Positions 1-12,970 of a stretch of DNA of 64,000 bases are shown here, in pieces. Positions within the stretch are counted from its first letter, which is position 1. Every line of letters begins with the position of its first letter. The stretch is from Euonymus europaeus. Its lineage: Eukaryota > Streptophyta > Magnoliopsida > Celastrales > Celastraceae. Below the pieces are notes generated by a model. It saw only the letters and a program-made list of their open reading frames with translations, was not told the origin of the DNA and did not search any database. A program made the translations under genes and the position numbers. Location: NCBI GenBank assembly GCA_963580455.1, contig OY756961.1:6863001-6927000 (forward strand), read 5' to 3'.

Positions 1-3000
1 CTAGTCGCTGAAATTGCGTTTTCCTTGGGGGCAAAATGACAGAATGCTCTCGCTTCATCACTGTTCGTAAACACAATGTCGGCATAGTTCCCTACAATTT
101 CCCTGAAGGACAAAAGAGAGGAAAGGGAATTTTAGACCAGTGAATTTTTGCAGCAGTACTTGGAAATATCATTAACTATAACAAGTGTGACAAACTGAAG
201 ATATTAAAGCCCTATAATCTATTCTGGAGGGCAGGTTTGAAAATTGCATTGGTCTTCAAATCACAGTGAAAAAGACTGAGATTGTCAAAAAATTATGTGC
301 TATTTACTGTCATACGAACTAATAAAACTCTACAATAAATATGCAGGTTCCTCGTCAATTCTCATTAGCGAGTTCTCTGAAATAGCAACACAATCCCAAA
401 ACTTCACCGAAGCTCAATGAAACCATAAAATGGAGGTGCAACCTAGACCCTTAACTATATGACAAGGACTAAAGTTCCAATACTGGAATTGTAACTCAGT
501 GCAAATTAAACATATGAATAATGCATTAAAGTCATGCAGGAAGACAATGACCAAATTCCTGGTGATAATAAAGGTAAAAGCTACATGCACCTCATGCTTA
601 GGGATCACCAAAGAATTAGGAGCCTCTAATAGTTTACACACAAAAAGTGAACCAAAAGGCACACAGAAGAGTTCACTCTAAGTCTTCAAAACAAGGAAAA
701 ATAGTTCTCACAAGATGATTGCACAAATTCTACAGTAAGAACTTCGCAAATAAATTATTCTCAAGCTGCCAGGGAAACAAGGGTAAAAGAACAGTCCTCC
801 CAAAACACCTAGGTGAGGGTTCCCTTGGTATGACCAACAACCACTTAACAGTTACATCAAGTATGTTGAGCAAAATTTTCTAATAAACCCAAACACATTG
901 TCGTAAAAAAATATCATGATGTTAAATCCACTTACCAGACAATTATTGATTTAATAGCCAAAAAATAGTATGAGTAAACTAGACCAAATGAGGTAAGATC
1001 TTACCAGAAGTCATCGTAATGTCTCTCGATGCAGGACATATCCGACGCTGTGACTGCAACCAGCGCACCGTTCCCGCGTGCTTCTTCACAAGCTTTGGCA
1101 ATCGTTTTAATGGTATCAGGAAATTCAAATAAATATCCTTCGACAACCAGTATATTTGTTTTTGAAATAATGCTCGCCAAGCTTGAATCGTAGCTAAGAA
1201 TTGATGATGTACCCTGAAATAATATAATTTTTTTTTATCAAGGTCAACTCAGAAACCAAAACAAAGGCAAAAAATAAATTATGAAACTCCACTGGAATAT
1301 ACTTCTATTTGCTTTGCATATGAACAAAAACCATATAAGATGCCAAGGCATTGGGTATTCTTTTTTCTTTCAATAAAGGGGAACAAGAGATGCTGCATAA
1401 TGAGTTGCATCATGCCTTCTAATATCAACAGGAGAAAATACCGAAAAGCATGGGGCAAAACATAATTGGAACTAGGCCAATGCCAATGGCAATCTCATCT
1501 TTAGTTGTATTGCGGTCATTTTCTGTGATGAGAACATCTTCTCCTGGGGTAGTTCAAATTGGAGCCAGATATTTTGAAAAATAGTCATTCATCATCAGGC
1601 CAAGAGAAAGGGGGTAAAACAACTTCCTTAATGAGGTCTTTTTTTTTGTTGTTGTTCAAGCCATCTAGGTAGTATGACTCATGAGACGCATGAGCAGAAC
1701 AATAAGCAAATTCTCTAGATAGCATAGCAATATTGTCATTAATATTTAATAGAGTGGGAATTCAGAAAAGAATCATGCGCAGAACCTTCAGCTGTAAGAT
1801 AATCTAAATTTTCAGCTTACTACCACACTTTCATTCAGTCTGCATTCACTAAAGTGCAGAACCTTCAGCTGTAAGATAATCTAAATTTTCAACTCATTAC
1901 CACTTTCATTCAGTCTGCAGTCACTCATGAATACCCAGCTACAAAGGATTAGGGCAAGTTCTTCATTTTCCTTCAATTTTAAATTACATCAATTTGCCAA
2001 AGTTCATAAAATTCCTTATACATGACAGATGCTTTTACTGTAGTCGTTGTTTAACTGCAATATGATTTGATAGCATGGAAAAGATAATGAAAGAATTATG
2101 CATAATGGAGATAATCAAAATGTAATGAACAAAAAACATAAGAAAAGAACAATTACAAGTATGCTCAAAAAGAGCTATTTCAATCCCCTGCAGTTCCCTA
2201 CTTCCTTAGCATTTCACAAAAAGGTTTGAATAGCTCTTTCCCTCCTTTATTCCAATTCATATATTTCGACATGGGTAAATCCAAATGCTTAGATGTGGAA
2301 TTGTAAGGAATTGGAAGGAGCAAAATTTGCTGGAAATCTTGATCAGCTCTTTTTTCCCATAATTGGAAAACTATTGTTCCATGGGATAGTGAATTCTAAT
2401 TTCCATTGTTACCTATTACATCGGAAGCAACAAAATCATATGGCAAATGGTAACAGAAGTCACATTAGGTAAGAAAAAGTAGAAATTTCCACAGCTTCAC
2501 AAAATAAATATCAGCTATATGTAAGTATGTAACTAGAGATACAGACAAACAATTTGTTCAGTACTTCAGTTGTACATTCAATGAAAAGAAAAAACCAAAA
2601 ACAACAAAGACAAACAAAATATCAAAGAGAAAAATCCAAGCATAGTCAAGCTAGGCTTTACAATGACTTTCACTCAAAAGTCAAAATAGGTCCTACCTGA
2701 TATGCAAGCATAGTGCGCTGAGCATCTGGAGTTGTGAGAACTATCACTGTACCCGTCGTCCCATCCTCAATAGCATCAGATAGAAAATTCACATTTGCCC
2801 GACGAAGTTTTGATCTACGGAACATCTCAAAAGTAAAGATTACTTAGTCAAGTTTTGTAAATAGGTATACTTCCTATTTGCAGGCAGGTATACTAGTGAT
2901 TTTTAATAGTTATGAAGTTCTACTTTCTATCTCCCCCTTTCTCTCTCTCTCTCAGTCTATCATTCTGAAAGGGATTAGTCCTTTTGCAATTGGGTTGCAC

Positions 3001-5082
3001 CAGAAAAGGCTTAATGCCTATGGCATCTTATGCAAAGGAAAAATAAGCAAAATATTTTATTCATTTCCTCGTGGACATTGGGGGTCTGGTGCAACCGTGC
3101 AAAGCTTTGAGGCTAAAGGTTTTGCTACACTTTTTGTCTAGACATGATCTTGCTACATAGATTTGTAAGGGAAACGGGATAGATTTTGAAAGAAAAATGG
3201 AAGCAGTGACGCAAGAAATTTGCATTTGCCAGCAATATGCCTCTTTGTTCATATGGCACTAATTATATGAATTATGAAATGAAGGAAGGATAATTAGTTG
3301 ACCTCCTCATGTTGCCTTTTCTTCCCTCCTCTTGCTTACTAATTACTACTATGATATTCACAGAGCAAACTAGATATTATGAGTGAAAATTGCAGAAACA
3401 CAATGTTCTTCTAAGGTTGAAATCTCAAAAAACCAAGCATATTTAATAACATCAGTACCTCGACAAGATGAAGTCTTTTCGAAAAAGACACCAATGACAT
3501 ATGGTATAATATGCACTAAGCCACTAATTAAGACAAAAAAAACACAGCATTTATTCATCCTCATCCCGTAGAAGTTAATTGCCCAGAGTTTTCACATGCA
3601 ATAAGTCCTCTTAGATGCACTTTCATGACTAAACAAGCTAAAATAATAAATGAAAACTAAGCGAGAAAAATTTAGCATGGAGTCTGACCTGTAGAATCCA
3701 CCTAGTGGATCGCTCCCCACACTGCCTGCCATGGCTATGTTCAAGACAGGCCCTCCGATGGGTTTACATCCAAGCCTTGACAAGGCCACGAGGGTGTTGG
3801 AAAGTGATCCACCGGCAGCAGCCTTGTAGCTGCAACCATCCATAGCCTGCAAGACTCTACCCCTCTCCTCATGATTTACAACCTTTCTGGTTCCTTTCTC
3901 TAATCCCAATCTCTCCAGAAATTCAACATTGACCATACCAGAAAAGTCTACCTGTGACATATAGTAACAGAGAGCAAATGAAAGGTTAAATTCCGCTTGC
4001 AATCCGGACAACCACTTTAGGTGATTAATGTAAATATAGTAAAACAACTTCCCAAGCTTCATACAAGAAAATGTCAAATAAAGTTGTACCCAATCTGATG
4101 CTGCTGGAACACATAACTGCTTATTGTATTTCAACATTTCAGAAGTCAAGAAATAGTGAACAAAGAATGATCATAACCAGAACTAATCATCTAAACTGGA
4201 AAATTAACCAGATATTACACGAAAAAAATGGTCGAACAAAATCATCACTGCTAAATAATTGGTGAATTGGAGTGCACAATTGAATTCTCCTTAACCACTC
4301 AATTCGATTCAAATCTACACCCTGCACCAATCCATTCCCAAAACTCTTTAACCCAACCTTAATAATACCACAGACGAGTATCTTATTTCCTCTTTCTGTC
4401 ACAAAGTATAACAATTATATCAACAAAATATGTAGACAGAATAAAAATTGTATGCCAGCGCCTTGGAAAAGGCCAGGAAGATGAATTCTACAGGAACAAA
4501 ATTGCAAAGAGTGATACAAGTATCTGCCTCCTGTGCCAATTACAGAAACCCTTAACTCCACCCCCTTACTCCATAGCCAAAAAGAAATTATGGTATATCC
4601 TTCTCCCACAAACTTTCTACGACTGAATTTAAAAATAAAGTGCAAGGAAGAGAATAAATTACCATGGCTTGGCCAAGACCCAAAACATCCCATCTCTCAG
4701 GCAGAACAGAAGTAGGGCTTAAATGCCCTATTTCTTGCTCCCCTTCTTCTCCCCCCTCCTCCTCCTCATCATCTGCTTCTGCCTTAATTTCCTCGCTTCC
4801 CTTCTCTACATCTCCGCCAGTATCACCTTCAGATGTAGAGAAAGAACACGTCCTGAAATACCCATCTCGTGACTTTTGCATAGGAGAAAAAACAGACCGC
4901 TCTGTGGCCCTACAGTGCCAAGAAACAAAAGCTCTTGGGGCAGTCGTGATGGTGGAGCAATGCCCATATAAAGAAGAGCGGGGATGAAGAATGAGAAGAG
5001 GAGAAGAAGATGGAGAGGTGGTGGTGGTGGTGATGTGAAAAGGAGATAAATTAGGGGGAGAGAGGAGAGATAGAGACGACAT
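1..5082 (-). CDS. PfkB-family carbohydrate/nucleoside kinase, plastid-targeted (5' part, runs off left edge)
   Basis: Five exons can be joined in phase on the minus strand: 5082-4663, 3951-3689, 2814-2697, 1213-1005 and 102 to the window edge, all with GT-AG introns; about 370 codons are visible. The Ser/Thr-rich, acid-poor first ~50 residues look like a plastid transit peptide, followed by a Glu/Asp-rich linker (~residues 90-118). The mature domain opens with GLGQAMVDFSGMV, and AAAGGSLSNTLVALSRLG fits the first PfkB (ribokinase-like) signature. Family members phosphorylate sugars or nucleosides with ATP; the substrate here is unknown. The C-terminal GAGD-type catalytic motif would lie beyond position 1, so activity cannot be judged. 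The start is the first ATG before the transit peptide. Intron 3 (1214-2696) is large and holds a tandem repeat. The family call is firm; subfamily and localisation are inference. Confidence 0.88.
1781..1927. repeat. Two-copy 77-bp tandem repeat in the kinase intron
   Basis: A unit beginning AGAACCTTCAGCTGTAAGAT occurs at 1781 and again at 1858, with a few substitutions and small gaps between copies. It lies inside intron 3 of the kinase gene and shows no coding content. Confidence 0.8.
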
Positions 5083-5098
5083 GTGCGCGGTATTGAGG

Positions 5099-5115
5099 CT
5101 ATAATTATATAAAAC
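5099..5115 (-). promoter_or_regulatory. TATA-like box just upstream of the kinase start codon
   Basis: Read on the minus strand this stretch contains TTTATATAAT, about 20-30 bases before the ATG at 5082. If used, the 5' untranslated leader would be very short, so a more distal promoter is equally possible. Confidence 0.25.
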
Positions 5116-5937
5116 TTAGATGGGTTGGTTTGTTTTTCTCAGAAGTATGATTGATTTGAAGAGGATGGAGATGGGTGTACCTCCATCCACAAAATGAAGA
5201 ATGCGACAACCAGAGACCTTTTTGCTTTGCTCTCTCTCAATATCTCTATCTTTCTATCTGGTGCTGTATGGGCAAATGGAGGATAAAACGGAGACCTCAG
5301 AAGTCAGACCTCCCTCTGTGTAATCTTCTACCAGCCGACCCTTTCATCTCTTTATTCAGTTTTTTCAGGTTTTCTCCTTTAATTTATGGGATAAAAAATC
5401 ATAAAACTCATTACTTCTAGTTGGTACTAGAAAAAGAACATCCTCATATTGCCAATGAACGGGATTTAAATGATCAAATAGCTTGTATTTTTTGACGTAA
5501 ATTTTTTATTTTATAAAAGACATTAGGATTTAGGAATTTTTTTTTTTTTTAAAAAAAGACTTTGGGCCCAACCCAAATTTATTGTATGATGAAGACTCGT
5601 GATTCCATACTCACACGCATACAAAAGACGAAGCCTCAAACCCAAACTTATAAGTTTGAAAACTCAGATTGACAATAATAGGTTTGTTCTCCCTTATATG
5701 CTAGAGTGATAACTCATAATCTTTCGATGTGAGATATTGTCATTCCACCCGTCTTAAGGAGTCTGCACGTCCTCAGACAGTGGATAGAGAGACTTCAATC
5801 ATAGCCTATCAACCTTATTTTTTCTCTCAGTACGCCCTTTTTCTTCTTTTTTTTGTTGTTGCCTCATTTTAGATAATTAGTCTTTGTCCTACCCACTACC
5901 CTTGGGTAAAAGCTAAGTGTAGGGAAATTTGATGTAA
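5116..5937. other. Upstream intergenic region with repeat-like segment
   Basis: No coding region was recognised. The 5570-5830 part (TAACTCATAATCTTTCGATG and neighbours) resembles dispersed plant repeats. From about 5830 it reads like the 3' internal tail of an LTR retrotransposon, ending in a purine-rich run just before the LTR-like sequence at 5938. Confidence 0.4.
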
Positions 5938-6135
5938 TTATATTTATGCATGTTTACATTCCTTTTATTTGGTCAATTGAGCTATTTTTAGGTCTAAAGT
6001 GGTTGGTTTGTGATGATATTATATGTATATTACCTCAACAAAGCAATGCCAAGAAACTATGCCTAAAAGTGAAAATTACAGTATTATTGTACTTGAGACA
6101 TTCTTGGATGTTTTGCAGGTTATGAGATAGAAGGA

Positions 6136-6223
6136 GCTGATGAAATGAGATGCAATTTTCAACAAACTTTTATAGGACAGCTGATGAAATGAGATGCAAT
6201 TTTCAACAAATTTTTATAGGACA
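6136..6223. repeat. 44-bp tandem duplication inside the LTR
   Basis: Two nearly identical copies beginning GCTGATGAAATGAGATGC lie head to tail at 6136 and 6180, differing at about one base. Confidence 0.9.
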
Positions 6224-7320
6224 TTTCAAGCTTTTTGGAAAGTGTTGGTTTACACAAATCAGATCACGTTTGGCCCTTTGAATGTTGCTCCAAAGTCACG
6301 TCTTGAAGTCCTATCGGAACCAAGATTCCTGTCTGTGGACCGGACTGCTAGAAGTCCATAACTTGAGCGTCTGATGTCCAAATCGAGTTATTCAAAAACC
6401 CATAATTATTTGCACATCTGGAGCTCCAACTTTATGAAGAGTTTAAATTCAAAAGACGTGTCGTTTAGCCTAGAATTAAGCTAAAAGATCATGATAGATT
6501 TGTGTTTCCTAAAGAGTTAAGGAAACTAAGTGATTTTGGGAGTCATGAATTAGTTTTTTTAGGAGACGTGAGGGGAGACTTATTATTGATAAGGGGATGG
6601 CTGAGGGTAGAAAAAAAAATACAGAGAAGCACATGCTTTCAAATAGCATGTAGGATTTTCTTTGCGCGATGATTGACTAGTTTATTTCTTTGATTCAAGG
6701 GATTTAACTTTAGTTCATGTGACTTTGAGACTCAGTTCATTATATTTATTATCATTCTTGATTCAAATATCTATACTTTTTGGTTGTTCTTGTCAATGAT
6801 TGCATGGATTAATTGATTGAGATGCATGTTGATTGATTAATTTGTGTGGTTGAATGTTATACTGAGTGCATGATACATAATTGTTATGTTGCTTGGTTAG
6901 AGTAGCAATTGGACAACGTGATTATGATCCAAGTTTTCATTGTATGCCAGAAACACAGAGTGAATTAATAGTTTTCACCTGTTAAATTATTGTTCAATCT
7001 TAGCATCTTCAGAGAATTTAAAGTTGTTATTGATAGGAGAGGATTGCATAATACCAATTCAATTGATTACAAAATAAAATGTGGATGTTGAGTTCACATT
7101 AATAACTGATTGAAGATTATAATTTATCTACCTTGTGGATGAATTTGGGTAAGTGTTCGATGTCGAATGTGTATTTTGAGAGTCTGTCATGAATCCATGT
7201 TTTGGTTTTACTAGTCCCTTGATTCGAAGGTTGTTACCTCATATTTTCTATAATTCTTCGTTCGCTATTAGATTCTAGTTAAATTTTATTGAAAACAAAC
7301 AAACCCCTGATTTGTATTAA

Positions 7321-8083
7321 ATATGTTGCTGACCCACAATGATATCGTATTGCAGAAGTGCCAGAGATTAAAGTGTCTCAACTGTAGAATATGAAAATTA
7401 CACCGATTACTATCTAACTAAATCAAATGAAAATACAGATTATCTTGGGAACTTAGTAACCTTAGGTTCCCCAATTCAACTGAAGTGCGCTTTGTTGAGA
7501 TTAATAGAAATAAAAGCAGAGTAACACCAAGCATAAATTGACACAACGATAGTTGGTATTAGATAGTTGACAATAATTGTTTAAATACAAAGATATCCTG
7601 GCAGATAACATACTAGCAATATGAATTGACACTGAATTCACTAGGAAAGTCTGAGAATTTGGAGAGAAACTCTATTCAAGTATTGTGTTTATCTTGTTTG
7701 ATTTGATTTGTTGATGCCTCTTTCTTCCGTCTACCACCTCTCTTAAGGTCTATCTTCCACCAAGTGCGACCATGTTTCATGTCCTGCCTCCCTTAGTCCC
7801 TATTTTTTCGGGCACAAACGTAAACTTCCAAATGTGTAATTTAAACAAATCCTGGCAGTTGGCTACTTGCATAACTCCTACCACGTGGCCTTTATTTTGA
7901 GCAACTAGATCCACATTCTTGGATCAAACTTCCACACACTCCTTACTAGATCTAAACTCTTCATACTGGGTCGCCGCTTCTTCCTGGATTATGTTATCTA
8001 CCTAGGCCTGCGTTGGCTGTCCATCATGAGTTGATTATGTGGGCTTCATTACTGGGCCTAGTCTTACATGGAAATGGTATTAA
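7321..8083. mobile_element. Insertion of unknown type nested in the LTR
   Basis: The 7-mer GTATTAA occurs at 7314-7320 and 8077-8083 and could be a target-site duplication around ~760 bp of unrelated sequence. Sequence on either side reads as one continuous LTR. No reading frame or clear terminal repeats were found, so the element class is unknown. Confidence 0.35.
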
Positions 8084-8330
8084 CACATGTTAAAAACTTG
8101 GTCTCTGAGGATCGACCCTTGCTCATCACTTCTACCAAATAGATTGTAAGGTAAGATAATAATTATTTTTAACGCGCTCGGCACGCATCAACAACCAAGG
8201 ATGACCTAGCAACAACTAATACGCTGTCATAGGCAAAATATCACTGCAGGCCTTATCTTTATATTTGCCTAGAAAACAACAAATCAAGCACTAGAATGGA
8301 GGTCTCATTAACCCAACTCACACGATAGGG

Positions 8331-8648
8331 ATGAGGATGAATGGAAAAGCCTCAAATGACAAGAAGATCTTGGACAAGAAATTCTTCCCTGAGCAAGAGG
8401 TGCTTCTCTACAATTCTAGGCTCCATATTTTTCCAGGAAAGTTGAAAAGTCGTTGGAGTGGCCCTTACATTGTCAAGAAGGTTCATTCCCATGGTGTTGT
8501 GGATATTTCCAATCCAAAGAATGGGACCACCTTCAGTGTGAATGGACAAAGGCTCAAGCCATTCCTTGTTCCCTATGCACCAGAGGATGAGACACTCCTT
8601 CTACAGGATGTCCAGGGAGTACTCTCAACTTCTCCTGCTGTTATTTGA
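8331..8648 (+). pseudogene. Ty3/gypsy integrase C-terminal fragment
   Basis: A 105-codon open frame matches the end of gypsy Pol. The segment LHIFPGKLKSRWSGPYIVKK contains the GPY/F module of the integrase C-terminus (non-chromovirus Tat/Athila style), followed by NPKNGTTFSVNGQRLKPFL. The protease, reverse transcriptase, RNase H and catalytic integrase core are missing upstream, so this is the 3' remnant of a retrotransposon. It precedes, in the same orientation, non-coding sequence and an LTR starting near 10271 and probably belongs to that element. The apparent start codon is only an internal methionine. Confidence 0.85.
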
Positions 8649-10270
8649 TTATCCATATACCTAGTCATGGGGGTGCTGGTGCCGTGACATTACTCCGTTT
8701 GTTTGTGGTACTTTGGGAGTATTGTAGTCTTAGAACCACTTAGTGTTTTGCATTTGCATTAAATAATTACTTACTGTGCACCATTTTGTTCGTTCCATCC
8801 ATGGAGATCATGTCTTACTCTAGTTGGGGGTGGGGGTGCCCAGTTTGTGTTTGGTTTAGTTTTTCAAAAGAAATTCAAAAATAAAAGTTTTTTTTTTAAA
8901 AAAAAAAGGAAGAAAAAATTCTGGAACTGTGTGTTGTGAAAAGCTTTGCATTGCTGTGACTCCTTGATTGCCCATGATGAAAAATATGACTTGTAGTGGG
9001 AGGCATATAAGATCCCTTGGATTGTGCTTGACTTTTTAGTTTGTCTTGTTTTGAAGTTTGGACTATTTCTCTTTTCCCTTGAGCACATGACCATGAGGTT
9101 TTGAAGTGTTGGACATTTAGAGAAGTTTTGCTTAGTGTTAGTCTTTTGAATCTCACAAGCACTAAACTCACTTGATAAACTCTTGAGGCGAAATCCTAGT
9201 CCACATTTTGACTGATGAGATGACATCAGGCCTTCTTTGGTCGTTTGAGCTTAATTTCTAGCCTACCATACTTTAAATTTATCCCTAGGTGTCCCTTCCT
9301 AGCCAAATGTTAACCTTTTTATTTCAACACCTACATATGTACCCAGCTAGAACAAAATTTTCCCCATGCATCACCCGCGCAATTGGATATACATGTTTTT
9401 GTGGGATGCTTGTGCATATCGTCATGCATATGGGTTGAGTGATGCGTTTTTGTGATGGTGCATTTTGTAAGGTGTTGCTTGCTTTAAAGAGAGAAAAAAA
9501 GTGAAAAAAGAAAAGAAAAAAATAGCAAAAGAAGGCAACAACTTAGTTCATTGAATGAAAATATCCAAGTTTGGGATATATGTATAGAGTAAGACGGTTG
9601 CATGCCATCAATAAAATCAATGTGGCACATATATACAAAAAAAAGAGAAAAAAAAAATGAGAGTAGAGAAAGAAAAAGCAAAGTGACTGTGAAAAAGGTG
9701 AGTTGGGACTACTTTGGGGTATATGTGCATGCATGCATATGTATGACCATTGTTACATTGACATGTATATTTGAGTTGTGGTTTTAGCCTAAAATTTCCA
9801 TTTTGACATACTCATAGCCTCAACCTACGTTACATGCTTTAAAAGTCCTATTGGATCATTGGTTTTGTGTTGGGCTACATTAGTGGAGAGAGGTTTTGAA
9901 AAGTGAGCATATGGCGGCTTGCACTTTATGATTGAGATTCATTTGATGAATCACTCTTGCATTTTCTAATCTAAATTGATGGCAAGGATGTTCCAAGTGG
10001 TCACGCACACACACACACGAGAATAGTTTGGTTTCAAAATGAAGCAACCTTTTTAGTTAAAATCAAGAATTGGTTGAGATTTCTGTTTTCTTGCATCTTT
10101 GTCATGTGTTTATTCTGAGGGTTAAACATTTAGGGAAGAACTTGTCAATGCATGCTTACACTCACACAAGTTCCAGACAAATTGGTTTAAAAGTAAATTT
10201 TTCTCTCGAAATTCATCCCAATTGATTTTCACTATTTTGCTCGAGGACTAGCAAAAAGCTAGTTAGGGGT
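8649..10270 (+). mobile_element. Non-coding 3' internal region of a gypsy (Tat-like) element
   Basis: The 1.6 kb between the integrase remnant and the LTR is non-coding. It has A-rich purine tracts (9487-9530, 9640-9685), a short CA repeat near 10003-10018, and ends with CTCGAGGACTAGCAAAAAGC followed by a G-rich polypurine-like tract (GTTAGGGG) immediately before the LTR. Small open frames here overlap purine tracts and look like chance. Confidence 0.6.
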
Positions 10271-11850
10271 TGTGATTGGGATGGTATTTTGCATATTTTT
10301 GTGGAGTTTTAAAAGCAAAAGGTTGAGTTTCAATGCTTAAAAACCACATTTTAGGTTTGAGTTGCCGAAATCCATGTTAATGAGCCAATGCATAATTCAA
10401 CACTTTGACATAGTCATTTTAAGTGTTTTTTAGTGGTTCAAGTTGGCTTGGTGGCTTAGAGATATGAAATCCAAGTTTTGGGCATAATGGTTAGAAGTTA
10501 TGGAAATGCTATCTCTTAAGCATTTGAGTTTTAATATGCCGAATTTTGTTCTATCAACCTAAAAATGGTTTTGACACTTGTTTAAGTATGTTTCAGTCAT
10601 TTATGACTTGTTTGAATGGGTTTTGTAGGCTCCGGATTGATCGGGGTTGAATATGGAAGAAAAGACACAAAGGAGCTGAAAAATTGGATTTTGCTGTCAA
10701 CCGTCCGGACACTTATCAGAAACCGTCCGGACGGTTCAAGAAGAAAGATGGACAGATTGATTTTCAAGCATATCCGTCCGGACGGTACTGTTCACCGTCC
10801 GGACGGTTGAAGAAGAAAGACGGACAGTGCTGTTTTCAAGCATATCTGTCCGGACGGCACTGCGCAATAATTTTCGGGTCAACTTTTGAAGATGTAAATG
10901 ATAGAATTTCTTCTAAAAAGTTGAAGTAGACATCCAGATCTTTCCAACGAGTGCTCATACGCATAAATCCATTGAGAATTGAAGTCTGTGGAATTAAAAC
11001 AAGATGCTGCCTCGAACAGTTCCAGTAATTTCGGGTTTTATGATTTTTACTCAATTCTTGAAGGTCAAACTTGTCTAATTACTTTATTTGACCAATGGGA
11101 CTTATTTGTAATAGGTTAGGATGGTCTTTTAAGACAGGTATGAGGGTTTTATGGGTCTTGAGACCCCATTCTTTGTACAACACTCATTTTGGCCGAAAAT
11201 ACATATTCTCTAAGGTTTTTGTTCTCTTACCTTGTTCTTCATCTTTGATTCTTGCTTGGGGTTCGAAAATAAGTCTATTGAAGATTGCTAGGAGTCTTGG
11301 AGACCCAACCAACTAGAAGAAGAAGTTATTTCTCCTTGTAGAGCTTGAGAAGAGCCCAAGTTGGATTACCCTCAACTTCTATTTGTAGATTGGAAGGCCG
11401 ATTCACCTCAACATTCGACATTGGATTTGATCTTTAAACTCCTCTTCCTTATTGTTATTTCATTTTATTATCACATTTGGATTCATAGTTCTAGTTTAAT
11501 CTACTTGAATATTTCCATTCCGATTTAGTTTGTGCTTGAACGTTTTATGTTATGTTTTACATTTTATTATGTTGTGCTTATTTCCATTTTGATTTTCTGC
11601 AGTAGTTTAGTATTTAATTCTCATTTCGTATATTAGGGTTTAGTTCAATCAATCACCCCAAGAGGGAAAACCGAATCTAACCAATGGTTAGTGCAATTTT
11701 GCCACACTTAACATTGTGAATACCATATTTAATTAAGTAATTAGGTTAATAATCCATAGACCCAAGCCGAAACCAAAAGTCTTTGTGAGACGATTTGGGA
11801 TTCACTCCTATTATTACTTTGACAAACCTACACTTGGGAAAGCGTTAATC
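10271..11850 (+). mobile_element. 3' LTR of the gypsy (Tat-like) element
   Basis: It begins TGTGATTGGGATGGTATTTTG directly after a polypurine-like tract. Near the end comes AAGTCTTTGTGAGACGATTT and then CTATTATTACTTTGAC, wording typical of the 3' end of plant Tat LTRs. The right end is approximate (around 11850), where a reversed gypsy fragment abuts it. It contains the palindromic repeat array at 10701-10857. Confidence 0.6.
10701..10857. repeat. Array of CCGTCCGGACGG palindromes in a 72-bp tandem repeat
   Basis: The 12-base perfect palindrome CCGTCCGGACGG occurs at 10723, 10774 and 10795, with one-mismatch or partial versions at 10701 and 10846. Spacing 10723 to 10795 and 10774 to 10846 is 72 bp in both cases, so two 72-bp units, each with two palindromes, lie in tandem. 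The palindromes are GC-rich within an AT-rich LTR. Confidence 0.9.
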
Positions 11851-11857
11851 CACTTAC

Positions 11858-12642
11858 CTATTTTGGGCGAGTCAGTATACCATTGAAGATATTCTTCAAT
11901 ATGCTTAACCAATCCGTAAATTCATGGGGCTCTACATTACTTGAGAAATTTGAGACTTCAAGCTTCACACGTCGAGACACATTCCAATGATGGTCATAGA
12001 GGCTATGAAATCTAGTAGATGATTGGGGATGGGGATAGGTAGTGCAGTACGGGACAAAAGAATGAGGGTTACGGGGATAGAAAGGTGGAAGACAACTTGG
12101 TTGGAATGGGGGTGGAAATGATAAAGGGTTGGGAGGATGCATAGGCAGCTAGAAATGTGAGGGTTGATGCTCATGAACAAGGAGGGAAAGGCGATGGTGA
12201 GGTACTCCAGTAAGGGGAAGGAACCGGGGTGAAGGAAATGTGGTAGGTATGGGTGAAGAAATTGGAGGTAGAAGAGTTCGAGGGTGGGGGAGGGTTGGAG
12301 GTAAACGGTGGGTGGTAGAGGTAGTAGAGTTGACATGGGATAGATTAAGCATGGAATCTTTTAGGTTGAGTTAGTTTTTAGGGCTTCTGGGGCAGCTATC
12401 TATGCCAATGACATTCTCTGTACCCTTTAGGGAATCAACCTATTCATCAGAAAGGTGGTCAAGACCATTGATGGAAGTAGGGAACACATGCTCGCAAACA
12501 GTATTAAGCTTCTTAGAAACCATATATATCAACGCGTTGGAGTAGAGACTCGAGGAGTTGTTCAACCCGTGAATTGAAGGCTTTCTACAAATGATCGCTC
12601 TGTGTGGTACTTGTGAAGGCACATGCGCTCCCTCTGATACCA
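11858..12642 (-). pseudogene. Ty3/gypsy gag fragment with tRNA primer-binding site
   Basis: On the minus strand, TGGTATCAGAG at 12642-12632 matches the initiator-methionine tRNA primer site of plant retrotransposons. The following frames include a proline-rich stretch and VKLEVSNFSSNVEPHEFTDW, the start of a gypsy gag capsid domain. Frames are broken by shifts and the element stops at about 11858 against the plus-strand LTR. It is a 5' remnant pointing left; nothing functional remains. Confidence 0.7.
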
Positions 12643-12646
12643 AAAT

Positions 12647-12970
12647 TGATGCAAGCTGTCAATAATAAAGTCTCAAAATAATTACAACCATATATCTTTG
12701 TAGATTCAACTCGTAAACAATATTCAAACAGCTAGTACAATCAAGGGATATGGATAGAGAATCGCTCTCCAAGATGACTGGAATCTCTCATAATAGAAAG
12801 AAAAGTCAAGAACACTAATACAACGAAGAAAAAATAACAATAACATCTATCTTTCACCAAAAGTTTCCTAGCAATCTCAAAGCTACACTTGAAATACAAT
12901 AAGGCAGCAAGCACGGTCGGGACTACACTTGGGCTCAGATGGACATCAGCCATATGAATTTTTTTTAGCA
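12647..12970 (-). mobile_element. 5' LTR of the reversed gypsy fragment
   Basis: On the plus strand it starts TGATGCAAGC, that is, the minus-strand LTR ends ...TTGCATCA four bases before the primer-binding site. The other boundary near 12970 (ending TTAGCA) is a guess based on a TG...CA pattern of ~324 bp. Confidence 0.45.

Larger units (their letters stand above)
5938..8193 (+). mobile_element. Degenerate Ty3/gypsy (Tat-like) LTR, interrupted by an insertion
   Basis: The sequence starts TGATGTAATT after a purine-rich tract and ends near GGCACGCATCA, preceded by GAGGATCGACCCTTGCTC, an LTR-end signature common in plant Tat/Athila-type elements. About 2.25 kb, of which 7321-8083 appears to be a later insertion. 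No coding content. Exact ends are uncertain because no matching second LTR or target duplication was found. Confidence 0.5.

Noticed and set aside
2878..3252. Short frames inside kinase intron 2
   Set aside because: They do not match splice phase or the kinase family; intronic chance frames.
9484..9734. Phe/Leu/Ser-rich minus frames resembling membrane peptides
   Set aside because: They come from purine-rich tracts of the retrotransposon 3' region read in reverse.
11965..12352. Pro/His/Leu-rich minus frames as a possible extensin-like gene
   Set aside because: They lie between a retrotransposon primer site and a gag motif and are the Pro-rich part of gypsy gag in shifted frames.
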